A DNA stretch of 64,000 nucleotides from Rusavskia elegans (lineage: Eukaryota > Ascomycota > Lecanoromycetes > Teloschistales > Teloschistaceae): the NCBI GenBank assembly GCA_011316305.1, contig SAUG01000048.1, forward strand, positions 1-64,000, read 5' to 3'. Positions 35,559-47,200 of the stretch are shown one piece after another. The notes under the pieces are model-generated. The model saw only the letters and a program-made list of their open reading frames with translations, was not told the origin of the DNA and ran no database searches. The translations under genes and the position numbers were made by a program. Position 1 is the stretch's first letter. Each line of letters opens with the position of its first letter.

Positions 35559-36568
35559 TCATCGAAAGGCTACGAACCGGACCTCGCAGCTTTGCCTCGG
35601 AGGGCTCTTGGAAAGCGGATTGAAGAATGCGCAGTGGAAAGCTTCTACCCATCCATGTCAGCCAAGAAAATCCTTGCTCTCACTAGACGTCGAGATTCAC
35701 TGACTGGCTCGCTGACCTGTAGAATCAACGTTGCGAAACACCAGGAGATCTTCTGGCTGCTGTTGTTCAACATAGTACCATTGATGTTGCTTGTTGTAAT
35801 GCAGCAACTGGTTTTCCCCAATCCTGTTCAAGTGGAGAAGATCTGCTATAATGATGTCTTGCTTGGCATTGATGGATGTGTAGTCACAAACTGCCAATGG
35901 CCAGTCATCATTTGGCCCGGTGAGTGGTCTCCAAACACTGATCCCAATGGCTTAGGTAGGTATGACACTACTTGAAGAAGCGACAGCTTACTTGATGATA
36001 TCATACTCCTTGTCCTTGAAGTGCTCTTCTTGCCCGGGGAATGAGGCACTGAGCTGAAGCAACGCACCAGCATTCGAATAGTCGCTGTGTGCAAGACATG
36101 CAGGTTGTTCGTGCGTAACGATAGCTACTTCATCCGAGGGGAACCGGTCATCGCGTTTCCTGACCTGGTAAAGTAATTAGTATTCAGATGGTCTTTCTCG
36201 AGCACATTTAAAGGTGCAAACAGGCTACGAACGACGAACTCAATGCCTTCGAATCTGCTATACTCGGGAAAGCGATCGTGGAGTATGGCCTCGATCTCAT
36301 CAAAGTATGCAGTCTCCACTGCTTCGGGTTGAGTGAGTGCATCGTGTGCATTTAGACTAGTCTTCGCATTAATGGTACAGAAGCCGTGAGTATCCAGGTG
36401 AAAATGGTCTGATGACCCAATTGCGTATATAGACACGGGCTCGGTGGAGAGAATGTAATTCGATCTTTTGATGCTTTTGCGTTCCTCAATCTCGAAGTCG
36501 GCCGAATAGGGTTTTTCGATGTCGTAAAGCTCGTCCCGAGCGAGATACTGTACTGTTGTACTGATCAT
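35559..36568 (-). CDS. CmcJ / GA4-desaturase-like oxygenase
   Basis: Four exons, 36233..36568, 35992..36164, 35717..35937 and 35559..35644, join in phase to 271 residues, a usual family length. The start gives MISTTVQYLARDELYDIEKP. Family landmarks follow: FHLDTHGFCTI, VVRKRDDRFP (formed across intron 1), ACLAHSDYS, NVWRPLTGPNDDWPLAVCDY (across intron 2), WYYVEQQQPEDLLVFRNVDS, then EAFHCAFFNPLSKSPPRQSC near the end. The HSD pair and the later AFH histidine are where Fe(II)/2-oxoglutarate enzymes bind iron. Relatives include the gibberellin GA4 desaturase and CmcJ-type tailoring proteins of secondary metabolism. Intron 1 uses a GTTCGT donor. It is convergent with the amidase, 351 nt apart. Confidence 0.85.
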
Positions 36569-36751
36569 GCCTGAGAAGAAACGATGGCTAGGGCTCGAAA
36601 ACAAGACACAGTGTTTGACAGGGCTGTAGAGGCAGAAGGTCCCTCCGTCTTGATCAGCCCGGGTTGGGAGGAACAGATCGGTGGCGTGAGCATGGGTTGA
36701 GACTTGAAAAGCGGTAATGATTGGTTTCTTCTTAGTGCTCCAGGAACACGT

Positions 36752-38266
36752 TCAACATGCACGCCCGGTAAGGGAGGCGACCAATTGAGCCGTGGCTACA
36801 CATAATTGCAAGAACGCGAGCAGAAGAGAGGCGCTTCCAAAGATCAGAACGGCCCAGAAGGTGTACCATTGCAGAGGGTTCCTCCTGTCTCTCCACAAAT
36901 CACGCAGTTTGCTTGGCTGCTGGCGAAGATTGAATTCCTGAAGTTTCGCGAGGCGCTGACCCAACATTGGAAAGTCGTCCTGTGAACTGTACGCGGTCTC
37001 TTCCTGAAGCGAATCCTCCACGCTACGGCATGATACAGGCCACAGGGACAGAGGAAGCGACCGGATCTTGACGTTACAAGGCTGAGCACAGACCAGACCA
37101 AGAAGCAGATCATACTCGTCCGGACATTCGACCTTTAGCAGCCGGAGTGAGGCCGTGGCGAGTTTTCGTGCACTGCGGCTCTGGCCGAAAAGCAAACGAT
37201 AGGACATCAGAACTTCTTGATGTAATTGGACGTTGTTCCCTTCCTCGTCATCTTCAGGTGCATTTTTGGAGCTGTACAAGACTCGCGATAGCCTGCAGGC
37301 TGATCAGCGACAGGGAATCCGGATGACGGCCAACGAGGTTCCGTCGGTAAGGTATCTCTGGACTTACCCTGCACAGATAGGTGGCACATGGCAATCCTTA
37401 AGCGTGTTTACGGCGCAGTAGCTCGGGAATTTGAAAAGTGACAGCCGCCTATTCGTTGGATCGAAATCGAGATGGCTGGTCAAATTGTCGACCCAGGCCA
37501 GCTGCACTTTGCCGATCATCTTGAGCGAGGCGTAGTTCAAGCTCGAGACGTAAAGTGCTGTGGAACCTTGAACTGTGCTTCCGTGGCTACCAATTGGCTG
37601 TCGCCATTGGCTTGTGACCATCGTTCGCCGAAATTGTCGAAAGATGGCTGGTATGGGCCTGCTTACTGTGTCCATTTTCAGACCCTGCTGATCGGACTGT
37701 TGCTGATAAACCATAAGGCCAGGGTTGGAGCCGATCTTACACCCATCCAGCCTCGGCTGGAGTACCATGGTGCACCAACAGAGAACAGAGAACACGGCAA
37801 TCAGACATGCTGTATCCTCCGCCGTATCGAGCCTGGCTGTGTTGGTCCCAGATGGAGGAGTCCTGAGGTTGTTCCATACATCCTCAATACTACTCTCTTT
37901 GTCCTTCATCGATCGTATTATAGAAATGACGGAGTTGAACCACAGCCAGCACCCTTCTGCTTTCTGCGGCCTTTCCTTGCCGGTTGCGGTCCACAATTCG
38001 GAATATCCATCGGCCATGAGCGGCTGGAAGTTCTTCTCCAAGTATTTGCAATATGCAGTCATGCCTGGCCATCGACGCAACTCTCGCTCCGACAGACCAA
38101 ACAAGCATTGTAGAGCCGTCATGTGATGGTCTGCGAGGACATCATTTGGGAGTGGTCCGTGTGGCTGCTGCATCTCGACATCTTGGGCGAATGCCCGTGG
38201 GTCTGCCCTTCCACGATCTCTCAAGACTGAACTGGCCTGGACACCGCACCTCTCTCGGATCGACAT
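36752..38266 (-). CDS. fungal hypothetical protein with C-terminal membrane helix
   Basis: Two exons, 37368..38266 and 36752..37292, join in phase to 479 residues if the ATG at 38264-38266 is used. The conserved end reads LAKLQEFNLRQQPSKLRDLW, then RDRRNPLQWYTFWAVLIFG and a long hydrophobic helix SASLLLAFLQLCVATAQLVA. The middle contains DTACLIAVFSVLCWCTMVLQP. I recognise this as a common but unnamed ascomycete family, in which a soluble N-terminal region precedes one C-terminal transmembrane segment. Most members are longer at the N-terminus, and matching text lies upstream (38373-39283), so this start may not be the true one. No function known to me. Confidence 0.6.
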
Positions 38267-38372
38267 ATGCAGACACTGCTCGCGTCTTGGATCTAGTGTA
38301 GTGTAACATATAACCTGGAGCTGAGCTGATATCTGGTTGACAACTGCTTTTCCCAAGTCTGTTATGGCTGTT

Positions 38373-39283
38373 CTAGAGCTGCAAGGTAAGGCAACCACTG
38401 TTGGGAGAGCGGACTTTGCAACCAGGCGCAGAGTCGAGCATCGACACAGTTGAAGAAGCCAAGGACCTTTCCGATCTTCGCTGTACAGTATTCCTGACTT
38501 GTTGAATGAGGAACTCGGGGAATTTTATACCATTCGAAGTCGAGCTACAGCCTCCTTGAGTGCATTCATCATTGATCCAACACAACCTGAAGATGCCGTC
38601 CTCCCCCCCGGAATTGTCTGCATTGTGACTGCATTCGGAGGTGTTGCCTGATAAGTTGAACCCTTGCCCTCCCTGCATGTTATCGACGAAAGCAAGAGGA
38701 AGCGAATGCAGCGTGCATCCAGGCCTTGACTTGGCAAATGCGGTGGTGTACAAGTGGCTGATTCGTTCTTTCCACTTTTCAGCATGCGGCTCGGCGACAA
38801 CGTAAACGGACCTATAAGGGAACACCAAGCACCACCAGCAGACTTCTGGACATCAAAGTCTCAAAGTCAGTATAGCCCCCTCAGGACGCCCACAACACAC
38901 ACTCGTCTTTCAGGCTGAATCTGCTCCCATCGATGTAGGTCAATCCCACAAGGCTCCCTTGAAGTCTGAACTTGACCTGATTGACTGGCAATAATGACTT
39001 AGAGCCGAGGAATATCATGGAGTCCTCAGGAACCTCGCTTCGCCAGCCCTGGAAGGATTGGTTCAAAGCCGACGAGCACGTTGATGTCAATCCACTCGAC
39101 AAGCCGGTCTCTCTTGGGCGTGCAAGACAAGGCAGTCTGCCGCAGAAGCCTCGTCAGGTCGATCTTTCGTCGGAGAAGAAGAAGAAATCCAAGACACCTG
39201 TTACCGACTCGAAATCTATTCCACTCGGCTCCTGAATTTGTCAGTGGGATGCAGGGCACATTCATTTCGTACTCTCGCCCCAT
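38373..39283 (-). pseudogene. probable N-terminal part of the same membrane-protein family, frames not joined
   Basis: Starting at ATG 39281-39283, the frame reads MGREYEMNVPCIPLTNSGAE, then WNRFRVGNRCLGFLLLLRRK and ALSCTPKRDRLVEWIDINVL, which resembles the N-terminus of the family downstream. It stops at 39026. The continuing text (DSMIFLGSKSLLPVNQVKF and LVGLTYIDGSRFSLKDECVL) lies in another frame down to 38881. A further open block, 38373..38828, follows. I could not find introns that link these blocks to each other and to 38266. Either several non-obvious introns exist or the N-terminal half is decaying. Confidence 0.4.
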
Positions 39284-39375
39284 GTAAGGGCAAACTTGAC
39301 CTGGGTGACCTTGTTGTCCACGAGAGCGGTTGGATAGATTGAGCTGAGGTGGATTCGAGAGAAACGGATTTTGCT

Positions 39376-39470
39376 TGCATTATCAATTACGAGGTTCTTG
39401 TCATCAATCGATCTCTTTACCTGCATTATCAATTACGAGATTCTTGTCATCAATTGATGATCTCTTTACC
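39376..39470 (+). repeat. tandem duplication of a 46-49 bp unit
   Basis: Unit 1 is 39376..39421 and unit 2 is 39422..39470, beginning TGCATTATCAATTACGAG. They differ by a 3-base insertion and a few C/T or G/A changes. It lies in the space downstream of the NLR-like gene. Confidence 0.75.
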
Positions 39471-39530
39471 TGTCTTCCATTTCGCTCATAGGTTCAGCTG
39501 TGTGGAATACATTGTGAATGAAATATCCTT

Positions 39531-42500
39531 TCAGCGCCATTTTATATCTATCAGAGCATCGTATGTGCTCTCGAGTCCAGGCTCCTTTGCACCCGGATCA
39601 CGTTGACGGAGTAGTCGCTCAGCTTCCTCACGGAGTCCGCTAGCTTCCTTCGCCTCTCTCGGCTCCTGCTCCAGCGCTTCTGATAGCTTGAACATACACC
39701 TCGCATGCTCAGCTACCAAGGTGGTTTTACGCATCGATGTTAGGGCCATGGCATCCCGGAGATGTTTGCTGTAAACATCAGTACAACGTTCATTTGCCTG
39801 GGAGTTTTGTATCGATCGACTCACACTGTTGCTTCTAGCTTACCCTGATCCAGCGTCGTGCAGCCTATCTTATACATACATGCCGCGTTGAACGGATCGG
39901 TCCGTAGCTGGTCGCCTTTGACCCACAGATTCTGCGCCTGCATGAAATGGGCTTCAGCGGACTCGAGTTTCCGATCAAAGCGATCAACGGTGCCAAGAGC
40001 AAAATAGGTGCTGTGATTGTTAGTATCTCAATGTAAACGCTAGATGGAGGCAAACGGTGCACTTACTAGGCGGCCATGGCCCAATTGAAAGGCTCGGTAG
40101 AATCGATCTGTTGTATTGCCTGGTCACAGATAGCTCGAGCTTGTCTTGTTTGGCCAGACCAAGCTAGAATCATCGCTATACTCTTCTTGAGGCACGCAGG
40201 GTACGCCCCTCTGAGAACGCTCTGCTTGTCAGACCACTCTAACCAGTGGTCGCGGGCACGTTCTTGCCATCGAATCGCTTCTCCAAATTGGTTGAGAGAA
40301 GCGATTCCATTTGAGGCATTTTCCGCCGCCCATGCCGATTCTCGAGGGTTGAATGGGACGTCGTGGGAACGTATCGCGTAAGACTTCCTCAACCACTCCA
40401 CTCCTTCAGCAGGCTTACCAAGACGAACAAGAAGCTGGCCAGTGTGAGAAGTCAGAGACCCTTGCAGTCCTATGGTCTGCTCTTCCTCGGGTAGTGTGCT
40501 TAGCGCCATCCTGTTGGTCTGGATCAGATCATCAAGTTCAGTATATGCATTGATTTCCAGAAGATATCTGTAATCCGTTAATCACTTTTCCTGTGATGCT
40601 TGCTAGATATACTTACCGCTGGCATGCGTTGTTAAGATCGCAATATGTCTGCAGTGCGGTAAACTTTGCATTCGACTTCTGCTCTTCTCGGAAACAGTCC
40701 TTGAGACTAAGAACATGTTGCAGCCATAGCCCACACCGCTCCCACATCAAGTATAGCTGGGCTATGGTAGAGTCGCGCCGGGGAAACGCCGAAGATACCA
40801 GGATTGATGCTTCATTAAAACTCTGCTGTCTCTGTTCTGGGGTCATGGAGTATTTGAAAGACCGTTGGACAAGTCTGTGGAGCGAGAGAGCCCGAGAGCC
40901 CTTGTCTCGTTTTATCAGTGCGAGTGTAAGTAGGTTCTCAATCACTTCAGAAAAACTAGGTAACGTTGTTAGTCATTGACCTCTATACACCCCATAAATT
41001 ACCTACCGAAGGGAATCTGAGCAGAAGACGAGGGACTCAGGCAGGTCTGTAGTGTTCGCCAGCTCGAAAAGTGATTGAGGAATACTGTCAGGCGCGACAA
41101 AGCTTAGAATTCCCAGGATTGTGCGACATTGCGGATCAAGTGACCTGAAAGCAAAATCCCACAGTGCATTGATTGAGCTGTTGCCAGACACGCCATGCAT
41201 TTCGCTTGGATGCTGGTTGTATATTTCCGTAAACTCGGTAATTGACCATCCGCGCCTATGTATCAATCCGGCCATGTGACAGATTGCTAGAGCGTGCCCA
41301 CTCAATTTCTGTGAAAGCTCATGTGCGGAGCTGATATCATTGTCTTGCAGATCAGCACTGATATCCGTAGAGAGGAGATGAAGCAGAAACCTCGATCCCG
41401 TTTCATTATCCCAAGTTGTGATCTCCAATCCACGATCCGCTAGCTCGAACGCAAAGGCATGGCTGCGGGTTGTAATGAGGGCTTGTCCCCGGTTTGCAGG
41501 AGGCCAGTGAGTACGTAGCAAGTCAATCGAGTCCACGTTGTCAAACACAATGAGCCAGCGGCAGTCTATACGGGCCTCAGTTATACGAGTGGCATTTCGA
41601 TTTTGAAAACTTACGCGTATGCTGGAGCCAGCTTAGTACGAGCGAATGATTCTCGTCATGGTCTCCCGGCCGAGCATCTGGTAACTTCAGTCGCATGGCT
41701 ATGTCGGTAAAACTTTGTCTTATGGTGACGAGCTTTTCGCTGTACACCCAGAACATGGCATCAAGCTCCCCATTTCGAATTTTAGCCTCCGCGAACTTTA
41801 AAGCTACGGAGCTCTTGCCAACTCCACCAAGACCATAAAGAGCAAGCGACCGGAATGAAGTACTGGTGTCCACTTGGTTGAAATGGTGCTCGATCTTTCC
41901 GATCACATCTTTTCGATCAAAGAAACGAGGCGTCCTGATGGCTGGAAGTATCATACAAGGCAGTTTTGCTTGTTCTTCTGGCTGTGATATTGTTCTTGCC
42001 AAAGAAGGTGTAGATATCATCGAAATTGTATCATCCACCGAATTCGATCGCTCTGCAAATTTAGACAGCTTTTCCATGCGAGACAGCAGACCGTCGAACT
42101 CTCGAAGGGTGGACGAAAGCTTCTGTGACAGCGGCTGCCATGAACTATCGAGTGTTTGTTCTAGAGTGAAAGGGTCAGAATTGTTTCGGACTGTGTAGGA
42201 AGTAGCCATGATTTACTGGGTGTCGAGCACACAGTGTCGCTGCGCAGGAACTTGACAGTTTCTGATAGGAAAGACAGCAATTCAAGACCGGATTCCAGAC
42301 AAGCCTCTTTGATCTGCAGGGTCGAGCTTTGTGTGTTGCTATAATAGCCGTTAAGGATCTCAATTTTGTGACAAACATCGCGCAACATTCGAGGAATGCG
42401 TGATCTGGCACTCTCCTCGTCTCGAGCAATCTTGGTATCAGAATTAGGGCACCAAATAGACACTGGTTGGTCAGAATTGGGTACAAACCTTGATTATAAG

Positions 42501-42839
42501 TCCAACCATTCCCCAGAACACAGATGTATCGTCCTTTGGCACGAGATGTTGAGAAAAGCAATCTAGGAAGATTCTCATCTGGTATAGGCTATGGGTGAGT
42601 ATGACAAAATCTTGATGATTTGTTTGCTGGAGAGGATCGTCCTGAGTTTTGAGGATCTGCTTTTGGACATCGTCCCAAGAGTTGATGAGTTTGACATGCT
42701 TCCAATCCTGGCGCTCCAACGAGTCGTAGCAAAGGCCTACCGCACTCTTCCATCGATCGGTATAGAGTTGCTCACTAGAGTAAAGTAAGATTTTTTCCAA
42801 CGTTGGTGTCGTATACACTCACATGGTGGGAGTCTCCAT
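39531..42839 (-). CDS. NLR-like NB-ARC / TPR protein
   Basis: The main chain has six in-phase exons: 41615..42209, 41007..41565, 40617..40955, 40067..40567, 39825..40010 and 39531..39768, giving 805 residues from ATG 42209. NB-ARC landmarks: P-loop ALYGLGGVGKSSVALKFAEA, Walker B RWLIVFDNVD, sensor GQALITTRSHA, and LSLHRLVQRSF at the MHD position. TPR-like helices follow (EGVEWLRKSYAIRS, AEAHFMQAQNLW, KHLRDAMALT). An N-terminal helical module is readable upstream in exons 42823..42839, 42489..42774 and 42430 to about 42230 (WKHVKLINSWDDVQKQI, CLESGLELLSFLSETVKFLR). It resembles the helical N-terminal domains of fungal STAND proteins but ends in a different frame from the NB-ARC exon. Fungal NLRs act in non-self recognition and programmed death; here this is inferred. 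Confidence 0.8.
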
Positions 42840-43248
42840 TGTGGATCCTTTACTGTCAAATCGCTGGGTGGGAGTTGAAAGGAAGCCCACCCACAATACT
42901 GGCAGTAAAGGTAATTGATTGCCCGCTCGTCTTGTTGTCAATCCCACGGCATTTCAGCCTTGCATGTTCCACACAGAGTGGCATACACTGCTTATCCCAC
43001 CACAATCATTCGGTCAGCTCAACAAGACGGATTGCAGCGCCCTCCTGCACCCAATGTCACCCGCGGTAGGTTGTGTAACCCTTCCTCAACTCTTCATTGG
43101 CTGTCTCGTGGCTGCCGTGCCGGAGGCGTCGGCTTCCCTGTTGCAGGAATTTACTCACTCCGGCTCTGCCTGCATCACAGTGCATGATTGACAAATCGCC
43201 ATTGTGACGCGATTCGAGCCAAGGAGGGCTGCAGCATTCATGCTGTAT

Positions 43249-43373
43249 GGAGGTTGGCATCCAAAGTTCAAAATACCCGCTAATGCTCGGAGGGGTGCGC
43301 TCCCGGTAGTCCGGGCAACCGTAGGCTACGGTCGGGTTTTAGCGTGTATTCTGAACTTTGGATGCCAACCTCC
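43249..43373. mobile_element. 125-bp MITE-like inverted-repeat element
   Basis: Two arms of about 37 bp, starting GGAGGTTGGCATCCAAAGTT at the left and its inverse at the right, match with about two differences. The inner 50 bp is GC-rich with smaller palindromes (GGGTGCGCTCCC). The whole can fold into one hairpin. I see no clear target duplication. It has no coding capacity. Confidence 0.7.
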
Positions 43374-43790
43374 TGAATAGTGGGGTTAAGACTTGGCATA
43401 TAAGCTTTTTGTACGGCATGGTAGGTAGAGTAGATAGGTGTAAGGGGATAGTAGGTGAAGTAGGCGGAGTAGGTAAGGTATTGGGATGAAGTCTATTGAG
43501 GGCAGGTAGATAGAGGTGATTACGAAGAGAGTGCCAGAGTGCCAGGTAATTAGAAAGAGGAAGCAGGCTCGGCAGGTAAGGTACTTACTCTGAAGTAGCA
43601 GCGCCAAGAGGCTTACAGTGATTACTACGGTAACCACCGAATATTAATTAGCACTTCCAATTATCAATTACCGTATTAAACGCGTCGGCGCAGTGAGTAC
43701 TGAATAGGCATCCAAAACCGGCGGCCATATAATCCCGTTGTGGACGTGTTTGCGTTGTCATACGTGGAAATCCGCGTCCTGAGGAAAAGC

Positions 43791-43826
43791 CAACGCGGCG
43801 GCTGGGCGCTTACGGCGTCTATGCCC
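43791..43826 (+). repeat. 36-bp direct repeat, right copy
   Basis: Partner of 29322..29357, same orientation, two transitions different. It lies between the NLR-like gene and RNA14 and marks the right limit of the accessory segment. Confidence 0.8.
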
Positions 43827-44249
43827 TATGGAAAATGGTTCCGATAACTGCAAAACAGCCATCTGCAACACACAGCCAGTATCCATGACAGAACGCTTGA
43901 GAGAGCTCTGGGTTGTTGATTGATTTCGCTATGCTATCTAGATAGATGAAACTTCGCAGTGGAGAGGTTCATGAAACATCTCTCTGACTGCTCAAAACCC
44001 ATTCGTAAAGATCGCAACTGAATGCTCTGGCCAAAATCCGATCCAACGCCTTCGCAATGCTGGTCAGGAATTTTCAAAGAAAGGTGAATGCACGCATGGA
44101 TAAAAGCCAGTCAGACGCTATTCGCAATGCTGGGAGATACCAACTAATACACTGGTAGAGCTTGCTGGCGAGCCCTCGTAAGCAAGTCAGAAAACTTTCG
44201 GTTGGGCATGTTCGATCATGGGCCCTCCTCCACAGATTCGACTCGTGAC

Positions 44250-47200
44250 TCATCGGTTGTATGGGTGGTACTGGCCGGGAACGCCTGGCATATCTGTCAG
44301 TTTCGATGTTTTTGTGAGACATAATAGGCAGATGTTTGGGAGGATCCTGCGAGGAATACAACATGAGAGGCAATCAGTCGAGCAGCAAACTCGCTTAACA
44401 GTACCGAGGTTTTCAAGATAACCAGACTGCTATGCAGGAGTGTGGCGAGAAAGGGGTGGAGTAATATTACCTTGGCCATAGGGATACCCAGACCCTTGCT
44501 GTACCGTGCTCCCATAACCCGCCGTTTGCCCATTCGGACCAGGGTAGTATTGGCTACCTGAGGCAGCCGGCATCTGGTGCTGCTGCGGGTACGTCGACGG
44601 TGCTTGAGTGTGAGGAGAGAAATTGTGGTACCCACCGTTGTAAGGATTCGGCGTTCCTGTTGGGGGTCCTGGCGGCATCGATGGTGGATACTGTCCTAGC
44701 GGTTGCGGCATCTGCTGTGGAGGTCGAGAAGACATAAGCGGCGGGGGCGCTTTCTGCTGTGAGCTGCCCGGCGGCTCCGCTCGTCTGGCTGTCTCGAGGT
44801 TCATCTTTTGGACATGCTCGACCACTTTGTGCGGAATGAACCTTGGATTGATTGGATAGTGCGATGATCGCGGAAGATTGCTGAGCACATGCATGATGGC
44901 AGGCGGAAGGGACGGCGTTGGTGGTTGCAGCAGCACTGGATCGTACTGCGGCTGCTGATTTCGTTTCTGCTGCTCAAGCCGGCGACCTGCTGCTCCTTTC
45001 AGAGGAGATTCGCCACGGGCGGCTTTTCTTGGTCGCTCGGCATCGGTGTCGGATTCGTCGAGGGGAAGAGCGCGTTTGGGTGAGCTCGCTTTCTGTCCGT
45101 GACGTGGTGGCGAGACTTGGGTTGGAAGAGTTATGTCGGAGTTTTGAATCGACCTCGGTCTTGTTTGTGTGGTGGTGGAGATGATAGGCCGGATCGCTGT
45201 TGGATCAAATCCAGGCTGGACAAATCGTCGTGAGAAATGCGAGAGGGTAGGGTCGTCTGGGAAATGATCTTTCATACGCTTCTCCAACTTCATGATCTGA
45301 GTAAGTTCGCCGTATTTCGATTCAAAGTCGTGGAAGAAAGCGTAGAGAGGCTTCGCCCGTGGCACGTTCTCGAGTTTGGAGGTCAACCTGTTGACAACAG
45401 TCTCAAAAATGACTCTAGCATCTACTCGACGTCAGTGAGTGCCTAGAAGACGTTCCATGAGCAAGGGACATACTGATGTGGTCATTTGTCAACGTCAAGT
45501 GCTTGATGTACTCCAAAGCGAACATTTCATCCTCGGGGAAGAGTTTTAGACCGCGCTCGAAAATCTTCTTGGTCGCCTCCGGCTCATAGCAGTGGTATTC
45601 GATCATCGCGCTCGCTACGTAAATGTCATGTGTTAGACGTCCTCGCTTTCGCGCGTCGTTGAAGATCTGCCGCGAGCCTCCAATCTTGTCATTGATCTTG
45701 CCTTTGCCCTGGACACGACGCATTGCCCTCATCAGGGCGATCCAAACAAATGTGATTGTTTTGCTAAGTACTCGGATTTGCATCGCAGTGACTCCCTTCA
45801 CGGCTTCGATCTGAGCCGCTTTGCGTTTCGCTTTGCTGTCGGCTTCGTCTCCGTCATCATTCTCATCGTCGTCGTGATTCCCATTGGGTAGTTGTTCCTC
45901 GCTTGTCACGGCTTGTGCTTCGATCTTGGCAAGTTCTAGCCCCTCTCGATCCTTGGTTTTGGTGATAAGTTCGTAGAGGGCATCAAGGACCTTGTCGTAT
46001 GGTTCACGTACGGCTGCGCCGCGGCGAACAATGCCATCGTCTCCATCTCCGTTAGAAGTCGTCAGCTCCACGCGGTCTGCTCGTCTGAACGCTAACAGGC
46101 AGCTCTCAGGGTTGGCATAAACGCCCTGGGCGAGGAACTCGTTCCCTTCCGTATCCAAATCGTTCTGAAAGCAGAACTCAGCAGCGTCGTACCACAACTC
46201 TGGCCAAAATCGCATATCCATCACGGCTTGCTGGTAGACGAAGACCACTCGGGTTCGCCACTGCTTCCGCTCTTCTTCGTTCCCCTCCTTCAAGACCAGT
46301 GGGTCATCCTTCTCCCACTGTATCCACTTCTTCCATATTTCGAGCTGCTCTGCATACTCTCGATCACCGTCAAAGCCAAGAGCGGGAGGTAGTCTTGCGA
46401 GTGTCGTTCGTCGCAAATTACGAGTGATGTTGGATAGCTGGATATAGGAGCTTCGTGCGGTCACGTAGGCGGGAGACTCCTTCTGAAGGAACGTACGGCC
46501 CTGTAGACGTTAGTAATGAGTTGGAAACAACATCTCACAAGTTCGTACCGTGGCTTTGTTGATACCCATCTCGAATTGATCATACTCCTTCCACAAAGAT
46601 TGAGTTGCCTGGGTGGGAACTTTGACAGCACGTTGATAAGCTGCGCGCAGCTGGTCCATCTTTTGCTGCTCTTGCCAAGACGAACCTCCCGCATGGCCCG
46701 GCCGTGACTTCAAGAATTGGATGTACTCTTGCCAGAGATAGCCCGAATCTTTGTCCAAGCCAATGTTATCCAGTGCCACATCGTAAGCCTGAGTGATGAT
46801 CCGCCGCGCATCTCCTGTGGTATCTGTTTCGATGTTGTTTCTGCGACGGATATGGTCTAAATACGCGGACCATAGCTGGAGATTAGGTAGGTTACGCAGG
46901 ACTCTCACGAAGATATCCTCTTTTGCCTTCAAGTTGTGGGCGTCATTCTCCATTCGCGCATATGCAACCCATTGCTCAGCCTAGAGAGGAATAAGCGTTG
47001 GCACAATGCTGGCTTTAGAAAGCAAATACGTACTGCCGCAGGAAAGACGAGGAAAAACCGTTCATATGTAGCACGAGCCTCTTGGATCTTGTTTCGCTTC
47101 CGGTACTCACTGATCAATTCAAGCCAAGCATCCATGTCTCCTCGCGGATCCTCATGTGTTCGATCTTCCAGGATACCGATCTTGTCGTGCGGCAGTCGAG

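Larger units (their letters stand above)
42840..44249. other. gene-free right edge of the accessory segment
   Basis: About 1.4 kb with no credible gene. It contains the 125-bp inverted-repeat element at 43249..43373, a GTAGGTAGAG/TAGGTAAGG-rich stretch near 43420-43580, and the right copy of the 36-bp direct repeat. Confidence 0.5.
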
